NCBI RefSeq assembly: GCF_002312815.1 | Contig: NZ_NKQJ01000009.1 | Location: 153,102-217,101, forward strand | Source of the DNA: Agaribacterium haliotis | GTDB taxonomy: Bacteria; Pseudomonadota; Gammaproteobacteria; Pseudomonadales; Cellvibrionaceae | Length of the DNA: 64,000 bases | Direction of reading: 5' to 3' | Part shown: piece after piece, positions 37,477 through 50,224 of the stretch | How positions within the stretch are numbered: the stretch's first letter is position 1 | How the letters are laid out: each line of letters begins with the position of its first letter | The notes under the pieces: generated by a model | The model's input: the letters and a program-made list of their open reading frames with translations, nothing else | The model's database searches: none | Told to the model about the DNA's origin: nothing | Program-made: the position numbers and the translations under genes

Positions 37477-38196
37477 ATGATTCGACCCAGTGGCCGCGCC
37501 GCCGAACAACTTCGCGATATTAAGATCACCCGCAACTTTACTTGCCACGCTGAGGGTTCAGTATTGGTTGAGTTTGGCCAGACCAAGGTCATTTGCACGG
37601 CCAGTGTTGAAACCTCGGTACCGCGTTTTTTGAAAGGCGAAGGCAAAGGTTGGGTTACCGCCGAATACGGTATGTTGCCGCGCTCGACCGGTTCGCGCAT
37701 GGGGCGCGAAGCCGCGCGCGGTAAGCAGGGCGGTCGCACGGTTGAAATTCAGCGTTTGATTGGCCGCTCTTTGCGCGCAGCTGTGGATCTGCAGGCGCTC
37801 GGTGAGAACCAGATTATTATCGACTGCGATGTGATTCAGGCCGATGGCGGCACGCGCACGGCGTCTATTACCGGTGCGTGTGTGGCGCTGGTGGATGCGA
37901 TTCGCTATATGCAGCGCGAGAAAATTATTGAGACCGACCCACTTAAGCGCATGATTGCTTCGGTGTCTGTTGGTATTTATCAGGGTGAACCGGTATTGGA
38001 CTTGGATTACCCTGAAGATAGTAATGCGGATACCGATATGAACGTGGTGATGGCCGATGATGGCGGCCTGATTGAGATTCAGGGTACTGCGGAGCAGGAG
38101 CCGTTTTCTGAAGATGATTTTGCCGGCATGTTTGCCCTGGCCAAGAAAGGGATTAAGGAGCTGAACGAGCTTCAGAAGGCTGCGTTGGCTGAATGA
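37477..38196 (+). CDS. rph: Ribonuclease PH
   Basis: This 239-residue phosphorolytic exoribonuclease trims tRNA 3' ends. It starts [15 protein letters not shown] with the ribosome site AGGAG 7-8 bases upstream and a GATAAT -10 candidate at 37444-37449. The conserved phosphate-binding segments ([30 protein letters not shown]) are intact. Confidence 0.96.
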   Translation: MIRPSGRAAEQLRDIKITRNFTCHAEGSVLVEFGQTKVICTASVETSVPRFLKGEGKGWVTAEYGMLPRSTGSRMGREAARGKQGGRTVEIQRLIGRSLRAAVDLQALGENQIIIDCDVIQADGGTRTASITGACVALVDAIRYMQREKIIETDPLKRMIASVSVGIYQGEPVLDLDYPEDSNADTDMNVVMADDGGLIEIQGTAEQEPFSEDDFAGMFALAKKGIKELNELQKAALAE

Positions 38197-38268
38197 TTTG
38201 AGGTCAGTGCTTTGGCTTTCCGTTAGTGGAGGGAGGCAAGGCATCGGGGGGCGCTGACAAGCGTTACA

Positions 38269-38350
38269 TCCCTGTTCGCTAAACGGTCGTTCTCGGCAAC
38301 TGCTCCTGCGTTGCTCTACCTTCTGCATGTCTGCAGCCGCCTACGACCGA
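38269..38350 (+). repeat. 82 bp repeat, inverted copy of 39489-39570
   Basis: This copy lies between rph and mutM. It runs from TCCCTGTTCGCT through CTCCTGCGTTGCTCTACC to CCGCCTACGACCGA. The reverse complement of 39489-39570 matches it with about a dozen differences. No coding frame is convincing in it. Confidence 0.85.
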
Positions 38351-38380
38351 TTCCCCTTCATTTGGTTCTTGCCGAGTTAG

Positions 38381-39193
38381 CTACTTTTGACAGTTGGTGC
38401 AATAAACCGTCGTTCTTGTCGAGATCTGTTTCTCGGTTAAAGCTTTGTCACAAACTACACAGGGCTCACCGCCCCGTCCATATACCTTAAGTTTTTGCGC
38501 AAAGTAGCCGGGCTTGCCATCCCCGCCAACAAAATCTTTCAGTGTTGTGCCGCCTTGTTTGATAGCCGCGGCGAGTACTTTTTTGATTTCCTCTACCAGT
38601 AATTCACACTTGGCTTTGCTCAGTTTTCCAGCGGCTTTTGTCGGGTGAATGCCAGCTGCAAAGAGCGCTTCATTGGCGTAGATGTTGCCAACACCGACAA
38701 CTATCTTGCTGTCCATGATGAAGGTTTTGATCGCTTGGCTGCGCTTGCGAGTCTTGTTGTAAAGCAGCTCAGCATCGAACGCCTCACTTAGCGGTTCGGG
38801 GCCAAGGTGGTTAATGAGTGGGTGCTCACTTATCTTGTCTTCCGTCCATAATAAGCATCCGAAGCGGCGGGGGTCGTTGAAGCGCAGGCTTTGTTTGCCG
38901 AAGCAGAGCTCGACGTGGTCGTGTTTGCCGGGTTCGGAGCCTGTCGGTATGACTCTTAAGTTTCCGCTCATGCCGAGGTGAAGCAGGGCGGTGCCGTTGT
39001 TGAATCTGAACAGTAGGTATTTACCGCGACGGCTCAAATCGAGCAGTTTTTTGCCTTCGATTTTGCTGGCCAGTTCCTCAGGCACGGGCCAGCGCAAGTT
39101 TGGGTTTCTTACGATCAACTTGCTGAGCTTCTTGCCCTCACAATAAGGAGCAACTCCAGCTTTGGTTGTTTCTACTTCGGGTAACTCGGGCAT
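38381..39193 (-). CDS. mutM: Formamidopyrimidine-DNA glycosylase
   Basis: This 270-residue enzyme removes oxidised purines such as 8-oxoguanine. The N-terminal PELPEVE contains the catalytic proline and glutamate. The C-terminal zinc finger has four cysteines (CVVC...CTNC), and the LHLGMSG and LRFNDPRRFG segments are conserved. The gene sits between two palindromic repeat elements. Confidence 0.96.
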   Translation of the reverse strand: MPELPEVETTKAGVAPYCEGKKLSKLIVRNPNLRWPVPEELASKIEGKKLLDLSRRGKYLLFRFNNGTALLHLGMSGNLRVIPTGSEPGKHDHVELCFGKQSLRFNDPRRFGCLLWTEDKISEHPLINHLGPEPLSEAFDAELLYNKTRKRSQAIKTFIMDSKIVVGVGNIYANEALFAAGIHPTKAAGKLSKAKCELLVEEIKKVLAAAIKQGGTTLKDFVGGDGKPGYFAQKLKVYGRGGEPCVVCDKALTEKQISTRTTVYCTNCQK

Positions 39194-39224
39194 TTTCTTT
39201 AGTGTGTGTTGTAGAGCGCCATCA

Positions 39225-39315
39225 ATGAGGTATAGGCATCAGGGCACGTTCAAGACTTCCATGTGCACTAAGCGGCCGTTCCTTACGGCCGATTGCCCTT
39301 CAACCTATACCTCAT
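39225..39315. repeat. Long imperfect hairpin
   Basis: ATGAGGTATAGG (39225-39236) pairs with CCTATACCTCAT (39304-39315). Inside it AGGGCA pairs with TGCCCT, and at the centre CGGCCG (39273-39278) pairs with CGGCCG (39286-39291). The motif CTAAGCGGCCGTTC also resembles part of the 82 bp repeat. Confidence 0.7.
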
Positions 39316-39437
39316 CGCTGGCTCAGTGCAAGCTTAAGGTTTGTACTGTTCGTTCTAGAGGCCTGATTGGACGGTCAAGTTAGAGCGACTTTGTTCTGTC
39401 TCACTCGTACCCTACTTCTTCCAAAAGTGGGGAGAGC

Positions 39438-39633
39438 TTTGGTTTGGCACCTACCGAGCTTTCTATCCGAGAGCGCCAGCGAAGGTAGTCGGCCGTAGGC
39501 GACTGCAGGGATGCAGAAGGTAGAGCAACGCAGGAGCAGTCGTCGAGAACGGCCGTCTAGCGAACAGGGAGTCTAGAGCGTGCCTGAGTAGGCGCTACTG
39601 AATAGAAAGCGTCTCGAAGGCACAAAACCAAAC
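39438..39633. mobile_element. MITE-like palindromic element
   Basis: The outer arms (39438-39477 and 39591-39633) are imperfect inverted repeats of about 40 bp. One begins TTTGGTTTGGCACCTACCGA and the other ends GGCACAAAACCAAAC. Between them lies one copy of the 82 bp repeat. There is no coding capacity. The size, terminal inverted repeats and a second partial copy beyond mutM fit a non-autonomous mobile or palindromic repeat family. No target-site duplication was confirmed. Confidence 0.5.
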
Positions 39634-39655
39634 CCAATGCCTAAACTGCGGGCAT

Positions 39656-39682
39656 AAAAAAACCCGGACTAAGCCGGGTTCT
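39656..39682 (-). terminator. rpmB-rpmG terminator
   Basis: On the minus strand AACCCGG pairs with CCGGGTT across a 6-base loop and is followed by a run of T residues, about 20 bp after the rpmG stop. Confidence 0.85.
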
Positions 39683-39700
39683 TTCAAAAGCTAAATCAAC

Positions 39701-39856
39701 TTACTTGATTTTGCCTTCTTTGTAGACAACGTGCTTGCGAACTACGGGATCAAATTTTTTGATCTCGAATTTGCCAGGCATGTTTCGCTTGTTCTTGTCA
39801 GTCGTGTAGAAGTGACCAGTACCAGCGGTAGAGTTCAAACGGATCTTATCGCGCAT
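39701..39856 (-). CDS. rpmG: 50S ribosomal protein L33
   Basis: This 51-residue ribosomal protein reads [19 protein letters not shown] and ends VVYKEGKIK, with no cysteines (the zinc-independent form). It follows rpmB by 12 bp on the same strand, and its ribosome site AAGGAGC precedes the ATG. It ends at a strong terminator. Confidence 0.96.
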   Translation of the reverse strand: MRDKIRLNSTAGTGHFYTTDKNKRNMPGKFEIKKFDPVVRKHVVYKEGKIK

Positions 39857-39868
39857 GATCTATGCTCC

Positions 39869-40105
39869 TTAAACTTTTTCGCCACGAGAGCGCATTTCAG
39901 CCAGAACAGTATCGATACCTTTTTTATCGATAATGCGCAGACCTTTGGAAGAGACACGCAGTTTAACAAAGCGCTTCTCAGACTCCACCCAAAAACGGTG
40001 AGAGTGCAGGTTAGGCAAAAAGCGACGCTTAGTGTGGTTCTTAGCGTGACTTACGTTGTTACCCGTTACCGGACGTTTACCGGTAACTTGACATACTCTA
40101 GACAT
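39869..40105 (-). CDS. rpmB: 50S ribosomal protein L28
   Basis: The start is [20 protein letters not shown] at 40105, giving 78 residues, the normal length. The longer upstream frame is not real. It forms the standard rpmB-rpmG pair. Confidence 0.96.
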   Translation of the reverse strand: MSRVCQVTGKRPVTGNNVSHAKNHTKRRFLPNLHSHRFWVESEKRFVKLRVSSKGLRIIDKKGIDTVLAEMRSRGEKV

Positions 40106-40288
40106 ATCAGCCTCTATTTCTACGGCCAGCACAGGGCGGCTCATCAAGTTCATCAGGGTGACCAAATACCGTCAATACGCGCTTAACAGGCCTATCTGGA
40201 CACCAGTCCGAGGGGTTGGTCAAAAAAGAGGCGCGATTTATACCAGATAGGCCTTCGCTTCGCAACGATTTTTGCCATAAATCCGTAT

Positions 40289-40963
40289 TTAGATCAGTCC
40301 GCGTTCAGCAAAGCTCAAGCACTGAGCTTCGCCAACAATTATATGGTCGAGTGTGCGAATATCGACAAGGGCCAGAGCCTGAACCAGGCGTTCGGTGATA
40401 TGTTGGTCACTTGTGCTCGGCTCGGCGATGCCCGAAGGGTGATTGTGGGCGAGGATAACCGCTGCGCTGTTGTGCTTGAGTGCCGCTTTTACTACTTCGC
40501 GCGGGTAGACACTGGCGCCGTCAATGGTTCCTTGAAACAGCTCCTCACAGGCGATCAGCCGGTGCTGACTGTCGAGAAACAACACTGTAAAAACTTCGGC
40601 GTTGCGGTGGCGCAGGCGAGCGGTCAAGAAATCTTTAACCGCCTGGCTTGAGTTTAAGCTGCAGTCGCGGCTCAAGCTCTGTGCCAGGTGGCGGCGGCTC
40701 ATTTCTAGCACGGCTTGCAGTTGGCTGTATTTGGCCTCGCCGAGGCCGCGCGCCTCGCAGAATTCGGCAACAGAACTTTCGAGCAGGGCCCGCAGCGAGC
40801 CAAAGCGCTTGAGCAGGCTGCGCGCGAGATCGACCGCACTCATGCCGGCGCAGCCAGTGCGTAAAAATATCGCCAGAAGCTCTGCGTCGCTGAGGCTTGC
40901 CGGGCCCTGTTGAAGCAGCTTTTCGCGCGGCCGCTCACTGGCTGGCCAGTCGATAATAGCCAT
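40289..40963 (-). CDS. radC: RadC family JAB-domain protein
   Basis: The protein is 224 residues from ATG 40963, chosen because AGGGA lies at normal distance from it and too close to the ATG at 40969. An N-terminal helix-hairpin-helix region ([18 protein letters not shown]) precedes a JAMM domain with the HNHPSG metal motif and a trailing aspartate. Its role is uncertain, as the supposed repair function was withdrawn. The rpmB-radC-coaBC order matches pseudomonads. Confidence 0.93.
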   Translation of the reverse strand: MAIIDWPASERPREKLLQQGPASLSDAELLAIFLRTGCAGMSAVDLARSLLKRFGSLRALLESSVAEFCEARGLGEAKYSQLQAVLEMSRRHLAQSLSRDCSLNSSQAVKDFLTARLRHRNAEVFTVLFLDSQHRLIACEELFQGTIDGASVYPREVVKAALKHNSAAVILAHNHPSGIAEPSTSDQHITERLVQALALVDIRTLDHIIVGEAQCLSFAERGLI

Positions 40964-41087
40964 AAACATTCCCTGTTGTGGCGATTTCCAGAACTAGCGC
41001 AAAACTTCGCTAGTAAGCACTAACAACAAACAGGCTTTAGTGCTATCTTATTTGCCCGCTTAAACCCTAGCACAATGTCTTTATTCT

Positions 41088-42281
41088 ATGTCTTCTCTGA
41101 CCAATAAACGGATTTTACTGGGTGTCACCGGAGGCATAGCTGCCTACAAAAGCGCAGAATTGATTCGCCGCTTAAAAGAGCGCGGCGCTGATGTTCGCGT
41201 GGTGATGACGCCGGCAGCTAAAGCTTTTATTACCCCTTTAACGTTGCAGGCACTCAGTGGCCACAGTGTGCGCGACAGTCTGCTCGACCCCGATGCCGAA
41301 GCCGGTATGGGGCATATAGAACTCGCGCGCTGGGCCGATGCACTTATTGTTGCCCCGGCGACCGCTGATTTCATTAGTAAACTTGCCGTAGGTGAGGGCA
41401 GCGATCTGCTCAGTACGGTTTGTTTGGCCTGTTCTTCGCCTCTGGTATTGGCGCCGGCGATGAATGAAAAAATGTGGTTGGCCGAGGCCACCCGGGAAAA
41501 TGTCAGTTTATTAGCTGGCCGAGGAGTTCAGCTGTGGGGGCCAGCTTCAGGTGAGCAGGCCTGCGGCGATGTGGGCCCCGGGCGTATGATAGAGCCGGAC
41601 GACATTGCCGAGCGCGCGCAGGCGCTGTTTGAAGCGGGCTGCTTGGCCGGCAAAAAAGTGGTTATTACTGCAGGGCCGACCCGCGAGGCAATAGACCCTG
41701 TGCGCTATATCAGCAATCACAGTTCCGGCAAGATGGGTTACGCGCTTGCCGAAGCCGCCGCCGAGGCCGGTGCGCGCACAACGCTGATTAGCGGCCCGTG
41801 CAATATCGATGCACCCGAGCGCGTCAATGTTGAATATGTCATCAGCGCTATGCAGATGCATCAGTCGGCACTTGAGCACGCCCGCGATGCAGACGTTTTT
41901 ATCGCTGCGGCAGCGGTTGCCGACTATCGTTTGGCTGAACCGAGCAAGGAAAAAATCAAAAAGAGCGACGATACTTTAACTCTGACTTTGGTCAAAAACC
42001 CCGACATTGTGGCCGATATTGCCGCCGCCGGGCAGCAGACTTTTGTTGTGGGTTTTGCTGCAGAAACCGAGGCTTTGCTTGAGCACGCTCAGAGCAAACT
42101 CAACAAGAAAAAGCTCGATATGATTATTGCCAATGATGTTTCCGCTGCAGGTATTGGTTTTAACAGTGATGACAATGCCGTTACTGTGCTTAGCTCTGAG
42201 GGTAAAACAGAACTTGGCCAACGCAGTAAAAAACAGTTAGCCCGTGAGCTTATTCGAACGATTGCAACATCGTTAAAATAA
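41088..42281 (+). CDS. coaBC: Bifunctional CoaBC (phosphopantothenoylcysteine decarboxylase/synthetase)
   Basis: This 397-residue enzyme makes 4'-phosphopantetheine for CoA synthesis. The N-terminal flavoprotein decarboxylase (GVTGGIAAYKSAELIRRL, APAMNEKMW) is followed by the CoaB synthetase (ISNHSSGKMGYALAEAA, VKNPDI). In P. aeruginosa dut follows. Here the gene is followed after 10 bp by the algC-like gene, and dut is not in this window. Confidence 0.95.
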   Translation: MSSLTNKRILLGVTGGIAAYKSAELIRRLKERGADVRVVMTPAAKAFITPLTLQALSGHSVRDSLLDPDAEAGMGHIELARWADALIVAPATADFISKLAVGEGSDLLSTVCLACSSPLVLAPAMNEKMWLAEATRENVSLLAGRGVQLWGPASGEQACGDVGPGRMIEPDDIAERAQALFEAGCLAGKKVVITAGPTREAIDPVRYISNHSSGKMGYALAEAAAEAGARTTLISGPCNIDAPERVNVEYVISAMQMHQSALEHARDADVFIAAAAVADYRLAEPSKEKIKKSDDTLTLTLVKNPDIVADIAAAGQQTFVVGFAAETEALLEHAQSKLNKKKLDMIIANDVSAAGIGFNSDDNAVTVLSSEGKTELGQRSKKQLARELIRTIATSLK

Positions 42282-42291
42282 AGGACAGAGA

Positions 42292-45734
<3,443 letters not shown>

Positions 45735-45758
45735 GTTTTAGGGCAGCCCTTTTTTATT

Positions 45759-46352
45759 ATGAACACAGCACAGAAAAAAAACCGACGTCAGCAAATACTT
45801 GAAGCGTTGGCCACAATGCTTGAAGCGAGCCCCGGCGCGCGCATTACTACGGCGGCTTTGGCTAAGCAGGTGGGCGTTAGTGAAGCTGCCCTGTATAGGC
45901 ACTTTCCCAGTAAGTCGAAAATGTATGAGGGTTTGATTGAATTTATTGAGCAAACGCTTTTTTCGCAGATTAATATTATTGTTAGCAACGAAAGTAAAGC
46001 TTTTGATCGCTGTGAAAAAATTCTCTATTTGCTGCTCGCTTTTTGTGAGCGCAACCCCGGCATTACCCGTTTGCTTACCGGTGATGCACTAACAGGTGAA
46101 ACCGAGCGTTTGCGCAATCGCATTGGCCAACTTTTTGACCGCCTGGAAACCGAGCTTCGCCAGATTCTGCGCGATGCCGAGCTGCGCGATGGCATTAAGT
46201 TTTCTTTGAGTGTGAATAATACCGTGGCTTTGTTGTTGAGTGCTGCGGAAGGTCGTATCGCGCAGTTTGTGCGCAGTGAATTTAAGCGCTCGCCGACAGA
46301 TCAGTGGCCGCAAATGTGGCCTTATTTGATTGCAGGGCTGGCTGAAGCTTAA
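45759..46352 (+). CDS. slmA: Nucleoid occlusion factor SlmA
   Basis: This 197-residue TetR-family protein has the helix-turn-helix TAALAKQVGVSEAALYRHFPSK, here split as TAALAKQVGV and SEAALYRHFPSK. SlmA binds chromosomal sites and blocks FtsZ ring assembly over the nucleoid. It follows argB by 24 bp on the same strand, the usual place between argB/coaBC and pyrE in many gammaproteobacteria. Confidence 0.92.
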   Translation: MNTAQKKNRRQQILEALATMLEASPGARITTAALAKQVGVSEAALYRHFPSKSKMYEGLIEFIEQTLFSQINIIVSNESKAFDRCEKILYLLLAFCERNPGITRLLTGDALTGETERLRNRIGQLFDRLETELRQILRDAELRDGIKFSLSVNNTVALLLSAAEGRIAQFVRSEFKRSPTDQWPQMWPYLIAGLAEA

Positions 46353-46394
46353 TTATTTTTATATAGCTTCACGCTGCGTTAGCAAAGCCCGGCT

Positions 46395-47057
46395 TTAATT
46401 GGTTAAAGGCTCGCGATCTGGCATGTCACTGGCGAGCTCTTTTTCCAGCTTTTCTCCGTGAATAAATGTACGAATATCCTCATCGTATTTTTTAGCGGTA
46501 TCATTAAACTCTTGCTGACGGTAGTCGAGCATATCCTTACTGACATCAAGCTCTGCGCGGGCATCTTTGATTTGGTTGAGCAGGTTTTCCGGCACGGCGC
46601 GGCCTTTGCGCTCAAACACTGCGGCATTGCTGACTAAATCGTCAATATTACTTTCGAGATTGCTGATGGTGCCGTTGAGTATGCGGATATTGGTAGTAAT
46701 GCTATCTAATTTTCGCTGCTTTGCCTGTTCAATATCGTCGATGCTGCTGTAGCGGCGCTTTAAAATCTTAAACTCGGCGAGCAAGTTTCGGCGCTGTTCT
46801 GCCTCGGCAATTTCATCCTGTGAAGGCGCCGGGGCGACAACTTTGATCACTTCACCCGAGCGATTAAGGATCTCGTAACCCTTTTGGGCGTAGCGTGCAG
46901 GAATGCTGTGATTAATCACAGGTACGCCGTGCTCATTGACATAGCGGTACAGTACTTCACCCGTTTGCGCATAAAGCTGCTGAAGTGTTAAGCAGCAATA
47001 CAGCGGCGCTAGTAACAGCAACTTCACAGGCAGCTTGCTGTTAAGCCGAAATACCAT
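46395..47057 (-). CDS. DUF4124 domain protein
   Basis: This 220-residue protein has an N-terminal signal ([18 protein letters not shown]) followed by a DUF4124 domain ([19 protein letters not shown]), a small exported fold of unknown role. The rest is a long charged coiled coil (about 85-205). It overlaps pyrE by 17 bp at its start and runs on the same strand. Confidence 0.85.
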   Translation of the reverse strand: MVFRLNSKLPVKLLLLAPLYCCLTLQQLYAQTGEVLYRYVNEHGVPVINHSIPARYAQKGYEILNRSGEVIKVVAPAPSQDEIAEAEQRRNLLAEFKILKRRYSSIDDIEQAKQRKLDSITTNIRILNGTISNLESNIDDLVSNAAVFERKGRAVPENLLNQIKDARAELDVSKDMLDYRQQEFNDTAKKYDEDIRTFIHGEKLEKELASDMPDREPLTN

Positions 47058-47685
47058 AGTGCTCTCGATATTGTTTGATGGAAGCTAACAAGTCTTTGTC
47101 GCCCTGGTTTTCCAGATAATTGATAATGTCATCGAGCTTGATAATGCTGACAACAGGCACGCCGGTCTCATTCTGAAGTTCCTGAATTGCACTCAGTTCA
47201 CCCTGTCCTTTTTCCTGCCTGTCGAGGCCGACAACAATTGCAGCGGGTTCGGCGTCGCTACTTTGTAATATATCTAGAACTTCGCGTATCGCCGTGCCGG
47301 CGGTAATAACATCGTCAATGATGGCGACCTTACCGGCAAGCGGGGCGCCGACTAAGCTGCCGCCTTCGCCGTGACTTTTGGCTTCTTTCCGATTATAGGC
47401 AAAAGGCAGGTCTCTTTCGCAGTGATCTGCAAACGCGACCGCGGTTGTACTGACCAGGGGGATACCTTTGTAGGCCGGGCCAAAGATCATGTCGAATTCG
47501 GCTTCTGACTCATTCAGTGCCTGTGCGTAAAAACGGCCCAATTTCGCCAGGGCTGCACCAGTTTGGAATTGGCCTGCATTAAAAAAGTAAGGACTAGTGC
47601 GCCCTGATTTGAGGGTGAACTGCCCAAACTTTAATACTTTGGCCTCAAGGGCAAGTTCAATAAATTCTTGTTGATAAGCTTTCAT
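47041..47685 (-). CDS. pyrE: Orotate phosphoribosyltransferase
   Basis: This 214-residue enzyme converts orotate and PRPP to OMP. The PRPP-binding motif reads [16 protein letters not shown], and FNAGQFQTG and the GPAYKGIPL loop are present. The pyrE-crc pair is divergent here, as in pseudomonads. Confidence 0.96.
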   Translation of the reverse strand: MKAYQQEFIELALEAKVLKFGQFTLKSGRTSPYFFNAGQFQTGAALAKLGRFYAQALNESEAEFDMIFGPAYKGIPLVSTTAVAFADHCERDLPFAYNRKEAKSHGEGGSLVGAPLAGKVAIIDDVITAGTAIREVLDILQSSDAEPAAIVVGLDRQEKGQGELSAIQELQNETGVPVVSIIKLDDIINYLENQGDKDLLASIKQYREHYGISA

Positions 47686-48010
47686 CGTTGCAACAAAACT
47701 CTGCTATTAATGTCTGTAGGCTAATTGAGCGCCTGGGCTAGCTATCTGTGACTGCGTATGCGCTGTTAAGTGCCTGGCTTTTAGGCGTAGCTTGTAATTA
47801 TAAGCTTTACTTCAGTTAAGAGCGATGCAGCTTGAATTTGCTCAACCAGCGAAAGCGTGACTCCGCACACAAACTAATCGAAGCTTACTGAATCCGGGCT
47901 GAATACCGGCTTTGCTTGCTGTCTATAAAAGTGGCAGTTTTAATGCATAACAAAGTGCGAACCAGAGGAATTACCGGTATGATACGGCCCTCGTTACACA
48001 AGGGGTTAAT
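47686..48010. other. Divergent intergenic region between pyrE and crc
   Basis: No gene is visible in this 325 bp. A TATGAT at 47978-47983 and AGGGG before the crc ATG are likely start signals for crc. A short CCGG-GCTGAATA-CCGG palindrome lies at about 47894-47909. Confidence 0.4.
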
Positions 48011-48775
48011 ATGCGAATCATCAGTCTAAGCGTTGACGGCATCCATCAGGCCGCGCAGCGTGGTCTTTATGACTGGTTGGCCACACAAGATGCAGACATT
48101 ATCTGCCTTCAGGACCTGAGGGCACTCGAGTACGAGCTCGATCACGACATCTTTCACCCCGATGGTTACTTCGCCTATTTTTTTGATTCCGGTGTTAAAC
48201 ACTACAACGGTGTTGCTATCTACACCCGTCACCAGCCCAAAGCGCTTATATACGGGCTGGGTTTTTCAAGCGGTGTGGATATGGAAGGCCGCTATCTGCA
48301 AATTGATTTTGAAAGCTATTCGATAGGCTCGTTGCTCGCACCCGCTGCGTTTAATGAAACCGAGTCGATGGAAGTAAAAATCAAATTCTTTGACGACTAT
48401 CAGGCCCTGTTGCACAAGGTTACCCGCAAGCGACGCAATTTTATTATCTGCGGTAACTGGGCTATGGCGCAAAGCAAAAAAGATGTGCAAAACTGGCAGG
48501 AGAACGTCGGTCGCGCGGGCTTTTTAGGCCACGAGCAGCAGTGGATGAACCAGTTGTTTAAGCAGCTCGGTTACGCCGATGCCTTTCGCCAAGTTGTCAA
48601 AGAGGGTGACGAATACAGCTGGTTGCCCGAAGAGAGCGACGGCATGCGCATTGACTATCAAGTGATTAGCCAGAAGCTGTGCCGCAAAGTTGAAAACGCG
48701 GCGTTTTATAAAACCAAGCAGTTTTCCTCTCACTTGCCACTGATTGTCGATTACGATATCGACGATCTTGTCTAA
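48011..48775 (+). CDS. crc: Catabolite repression control protein Crc (exonuclease III fold)
   Basis: This 254-residue protein has the exonuclease III/AP endonuclease fold but has lost key catalytic residues. The usual NVNGI at the start is SVDGI, the GDxN motif is GNWAM, and the final D-H pair is SSHLP. This pattern and the position beside pyrE match Pseudomonas Crc, which with Hfq represses translation of catabolic mRNAs and has no nuclease activity. Segments such as DIICLQDLRALEYELD and YADAFRQV are close to Crc. Confidence 0.9.
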   Translation: MRIISLSVDGIHQAAQRGLYDWLATQDADIICLQDLRALEYELDHDIFHPDGYFAYFFDSGVKHYNGVAIYTRHQPKALIYGLGFSSGVDMEGRYLQIDFESYSIGSLLAPAAFNETESMEVKIKFFDDYQALLHKVTRKRRNFIICGNWAMAQSKKDVQNWQENVGRAGFLGHEQQWMNQLFKQLGYADAFRQVVKEGDEYSWLPEESDGMRIDYQVISQKLCRKVENAAFYKTKQFSSHLPLIVDYDIDDLV

Positions 48776-48792
48776 AAGTTCGCATACAAATC

Positions 48793-48827
48793 ACACCTGA
48801 ACTTAGTTATTTAGCTAGTTCAGGTGT
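48793..48827. terminator. Stem-loop between convergent crc and DUF1552 genes
   Basis: ACACCTGAACT and AGTTCAGGTGT form a perfect 11-bp stem with a 13-base loop. There is no strong T-run on either side, so it is probably a bidirectional stem-loop at the 3' ends of the two convergent transcripts. Confidence 0.55.
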
Positions 48828-48859
48828 CGAGCATCAAGCACGATTGTAAACAAGCGCAC

Positions 48860-50206
48860 TTATGAAATAGGCACCTGATTTCTGCCGTAATTTTCTGCCA
48901 AACCTATTTGTTGACGTATCGTATCGACAACGTCGGCGTGGTTGCGGCCATTTAACTGGTGGTAGCGGCCGTGTTGCCAGTTGCCAAAGTGACCGCCAAC
49001 CATCAGCGCAATTTTTGTGTGCTGATGGGCATCGCCATTGCCGAGACCGGAGCCAAACATCAGCGCCGTGCCGTCGAGCAAGTTACCCGCACCGTGTGGG
49101 GTTTGTTTAAGCTGCAGCATAAACTCAGCGCACAAATCGCCGTGAAGGCGATCAACCTTGCACCAGTCGTCGTAGCGGCCATTGCGATTGTGGGAAATGG
49201 TGTTGTGGAAGTGGGTATTGATGCCGATATCGCGGTATTCACAGCCGGCCGCCTCGCCACCTGCACAGTAAGTAATGGCGTTGGTTAGGCCGCAGGCAAA
49301 GGCCTGAGCGGTGATTTTTGCGGCAATTTCCGCATGCAACTTGATGTTGTTATTGCGCGAGCCGTTATTGGGGTTTGGAATGCTACTCTCATCGATCGTC
49401 GGCCGCGGGCAGCTTGAGCTGTCATCGCTGTTATTCAGCGCTTCGAGTTTAAGTTCAAGGTCGCGCAGGCTTTCAAAATATTGCTCCATGCGCTGGGCAT
49501 CGGCGGCGCCGAGCTTGGCGATCAGGCGCTGTCTATCTTCTTTGATATCGTCGAGCACACTGATTTTTAGGGCCGTGCGGCGGTCAACACCCTGCCCAGG
49601 TGCGGCGCCATCTCCGGCGTAGAGTTTGTCGAATTCATTTTTCAGCTCAGACTTTAACGGCAGTAAGCGGCCGTTTTTGTCCCAGTTCAGCGCGTTTTTC
49701 AGTGGGTTGAAATAGACATTGTTGTTGGGTTTGTCGAGCTCCGAGTTACCCGCTAGCTGCAGGCTGTGTACTTTAGTGCGCGGCAGAGCATCGGCAATCT
49801 GCTGGTCGAGGGAGCTCACATGCACCTGGCTTCTGTCCGAGTCAATGGCTTTGCCAGTCAGCCAACTGCTGATGCCGACCATGTGCGCATTGCCGCTGCT
49901 ACCTTCGAGCCGACAGACATTGGTACAGCCGCGATAGAGGCTGATTGCATCCGTTAGGCCGAGTGTTTGAAAGCGCTCAAGCGCGGTACCGCTGAGGTCA
50001 AAATCGGTTTTGCTGCCATTTTCCGGGTACCACTTCTCTTCGATAATGCCGTTTGGCACGTACATCGCAAAAAAGCGAGGGTAGAGGCCGGGGGCGTCGG
50101 CGTAGGCGCTGCTGCTGTTAAACATGGCTTCGAGCAGGGGCAGGCCCACTGCGGTGCCGACGCCATAACTGGTACTGCGTAAAAATGTTCTACGGCTGAG
50201 TTTCAT
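48860..50206 (-). CDS. DUF1552 protein with Tat signal
   Basis: This 448-residue protein has a twin-arginine leader (KLSRRTFLRSTSYG), so it is probably exported folded. The rest matches DUF1552, a family of unknown function found next to DUF1592 cytochrome-like proteins in Planctomycetes, Myxobacteria and Cellvibrionales. FFAMYVPNGIIEEKWYPE and the C-terminal NHADVVDTI region are typical. It follows the DUF1592 gene by 18 bp on the same strand, so they probably act together. Confidence 0.88.
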   Translation of the reverse strand: MKLSRRTFLRSTSYGVGTAVGLPLLEAMFNSSSAYADAPGLYPRFFAMYVPNGIIEEKWYPENGSKTDFDLSGTALERFQTLGLTDAISLYRGCTNVCRLEGSSGNAHMVGISSWLTGKAIDSDRSQVHVSSLDQQIADALPRTKVHSLQLAGNSELDKPNNNVYFNPLKNALNWDKNGRLLPLKSELKNEFDKLYAGDGAAPGQGVDRRTALKISVLDDIKEDRQRLIAKLGAADAQRMEQYFESLRDLELKLEALNNSDDSSSCPRPTIDESSIPNPNNGSRNNNIKLHAEIAAKITAQAFACGLTNAITYCAGGEAAGCEYRDIGINTHFHNTISHNRNGRYDDWCKVDRLHGDLCAEFMLQLKQTPHGAGNLLDGTALMFGSGLGNGDAHQHTKIALMVGGHFGNWQHGRYHQLNGRNHADVVDTIRQQIGLAENYGRNQVPIS

Positions 50207-50224
50207 TGTTTTGGCCTCCGCATC

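Larger units (their letters stand above)
39194..39700. other. Repeat-rich intergenic region between mutM and rpmG
   Basis: About 500 bp without a gene. It holds a long imperfect hairpin (39225-39315), a large palindromic element (39438-39633) and the rpmG terminator (39656-39682). No other structured feature was found. Confidence 0.6.

Noticed and set aside
37558..38328. 256-codon frame antisense to rph
   Set aside because: It is a shadow of the conserved rph gene.
45738..45757. Terminator-like AGGGCAGCCCTTTTTT before slmA
   Set aside because: The stem would leave only a 2-base loop and it sits at the slmA start, so it is not a credible terminator.
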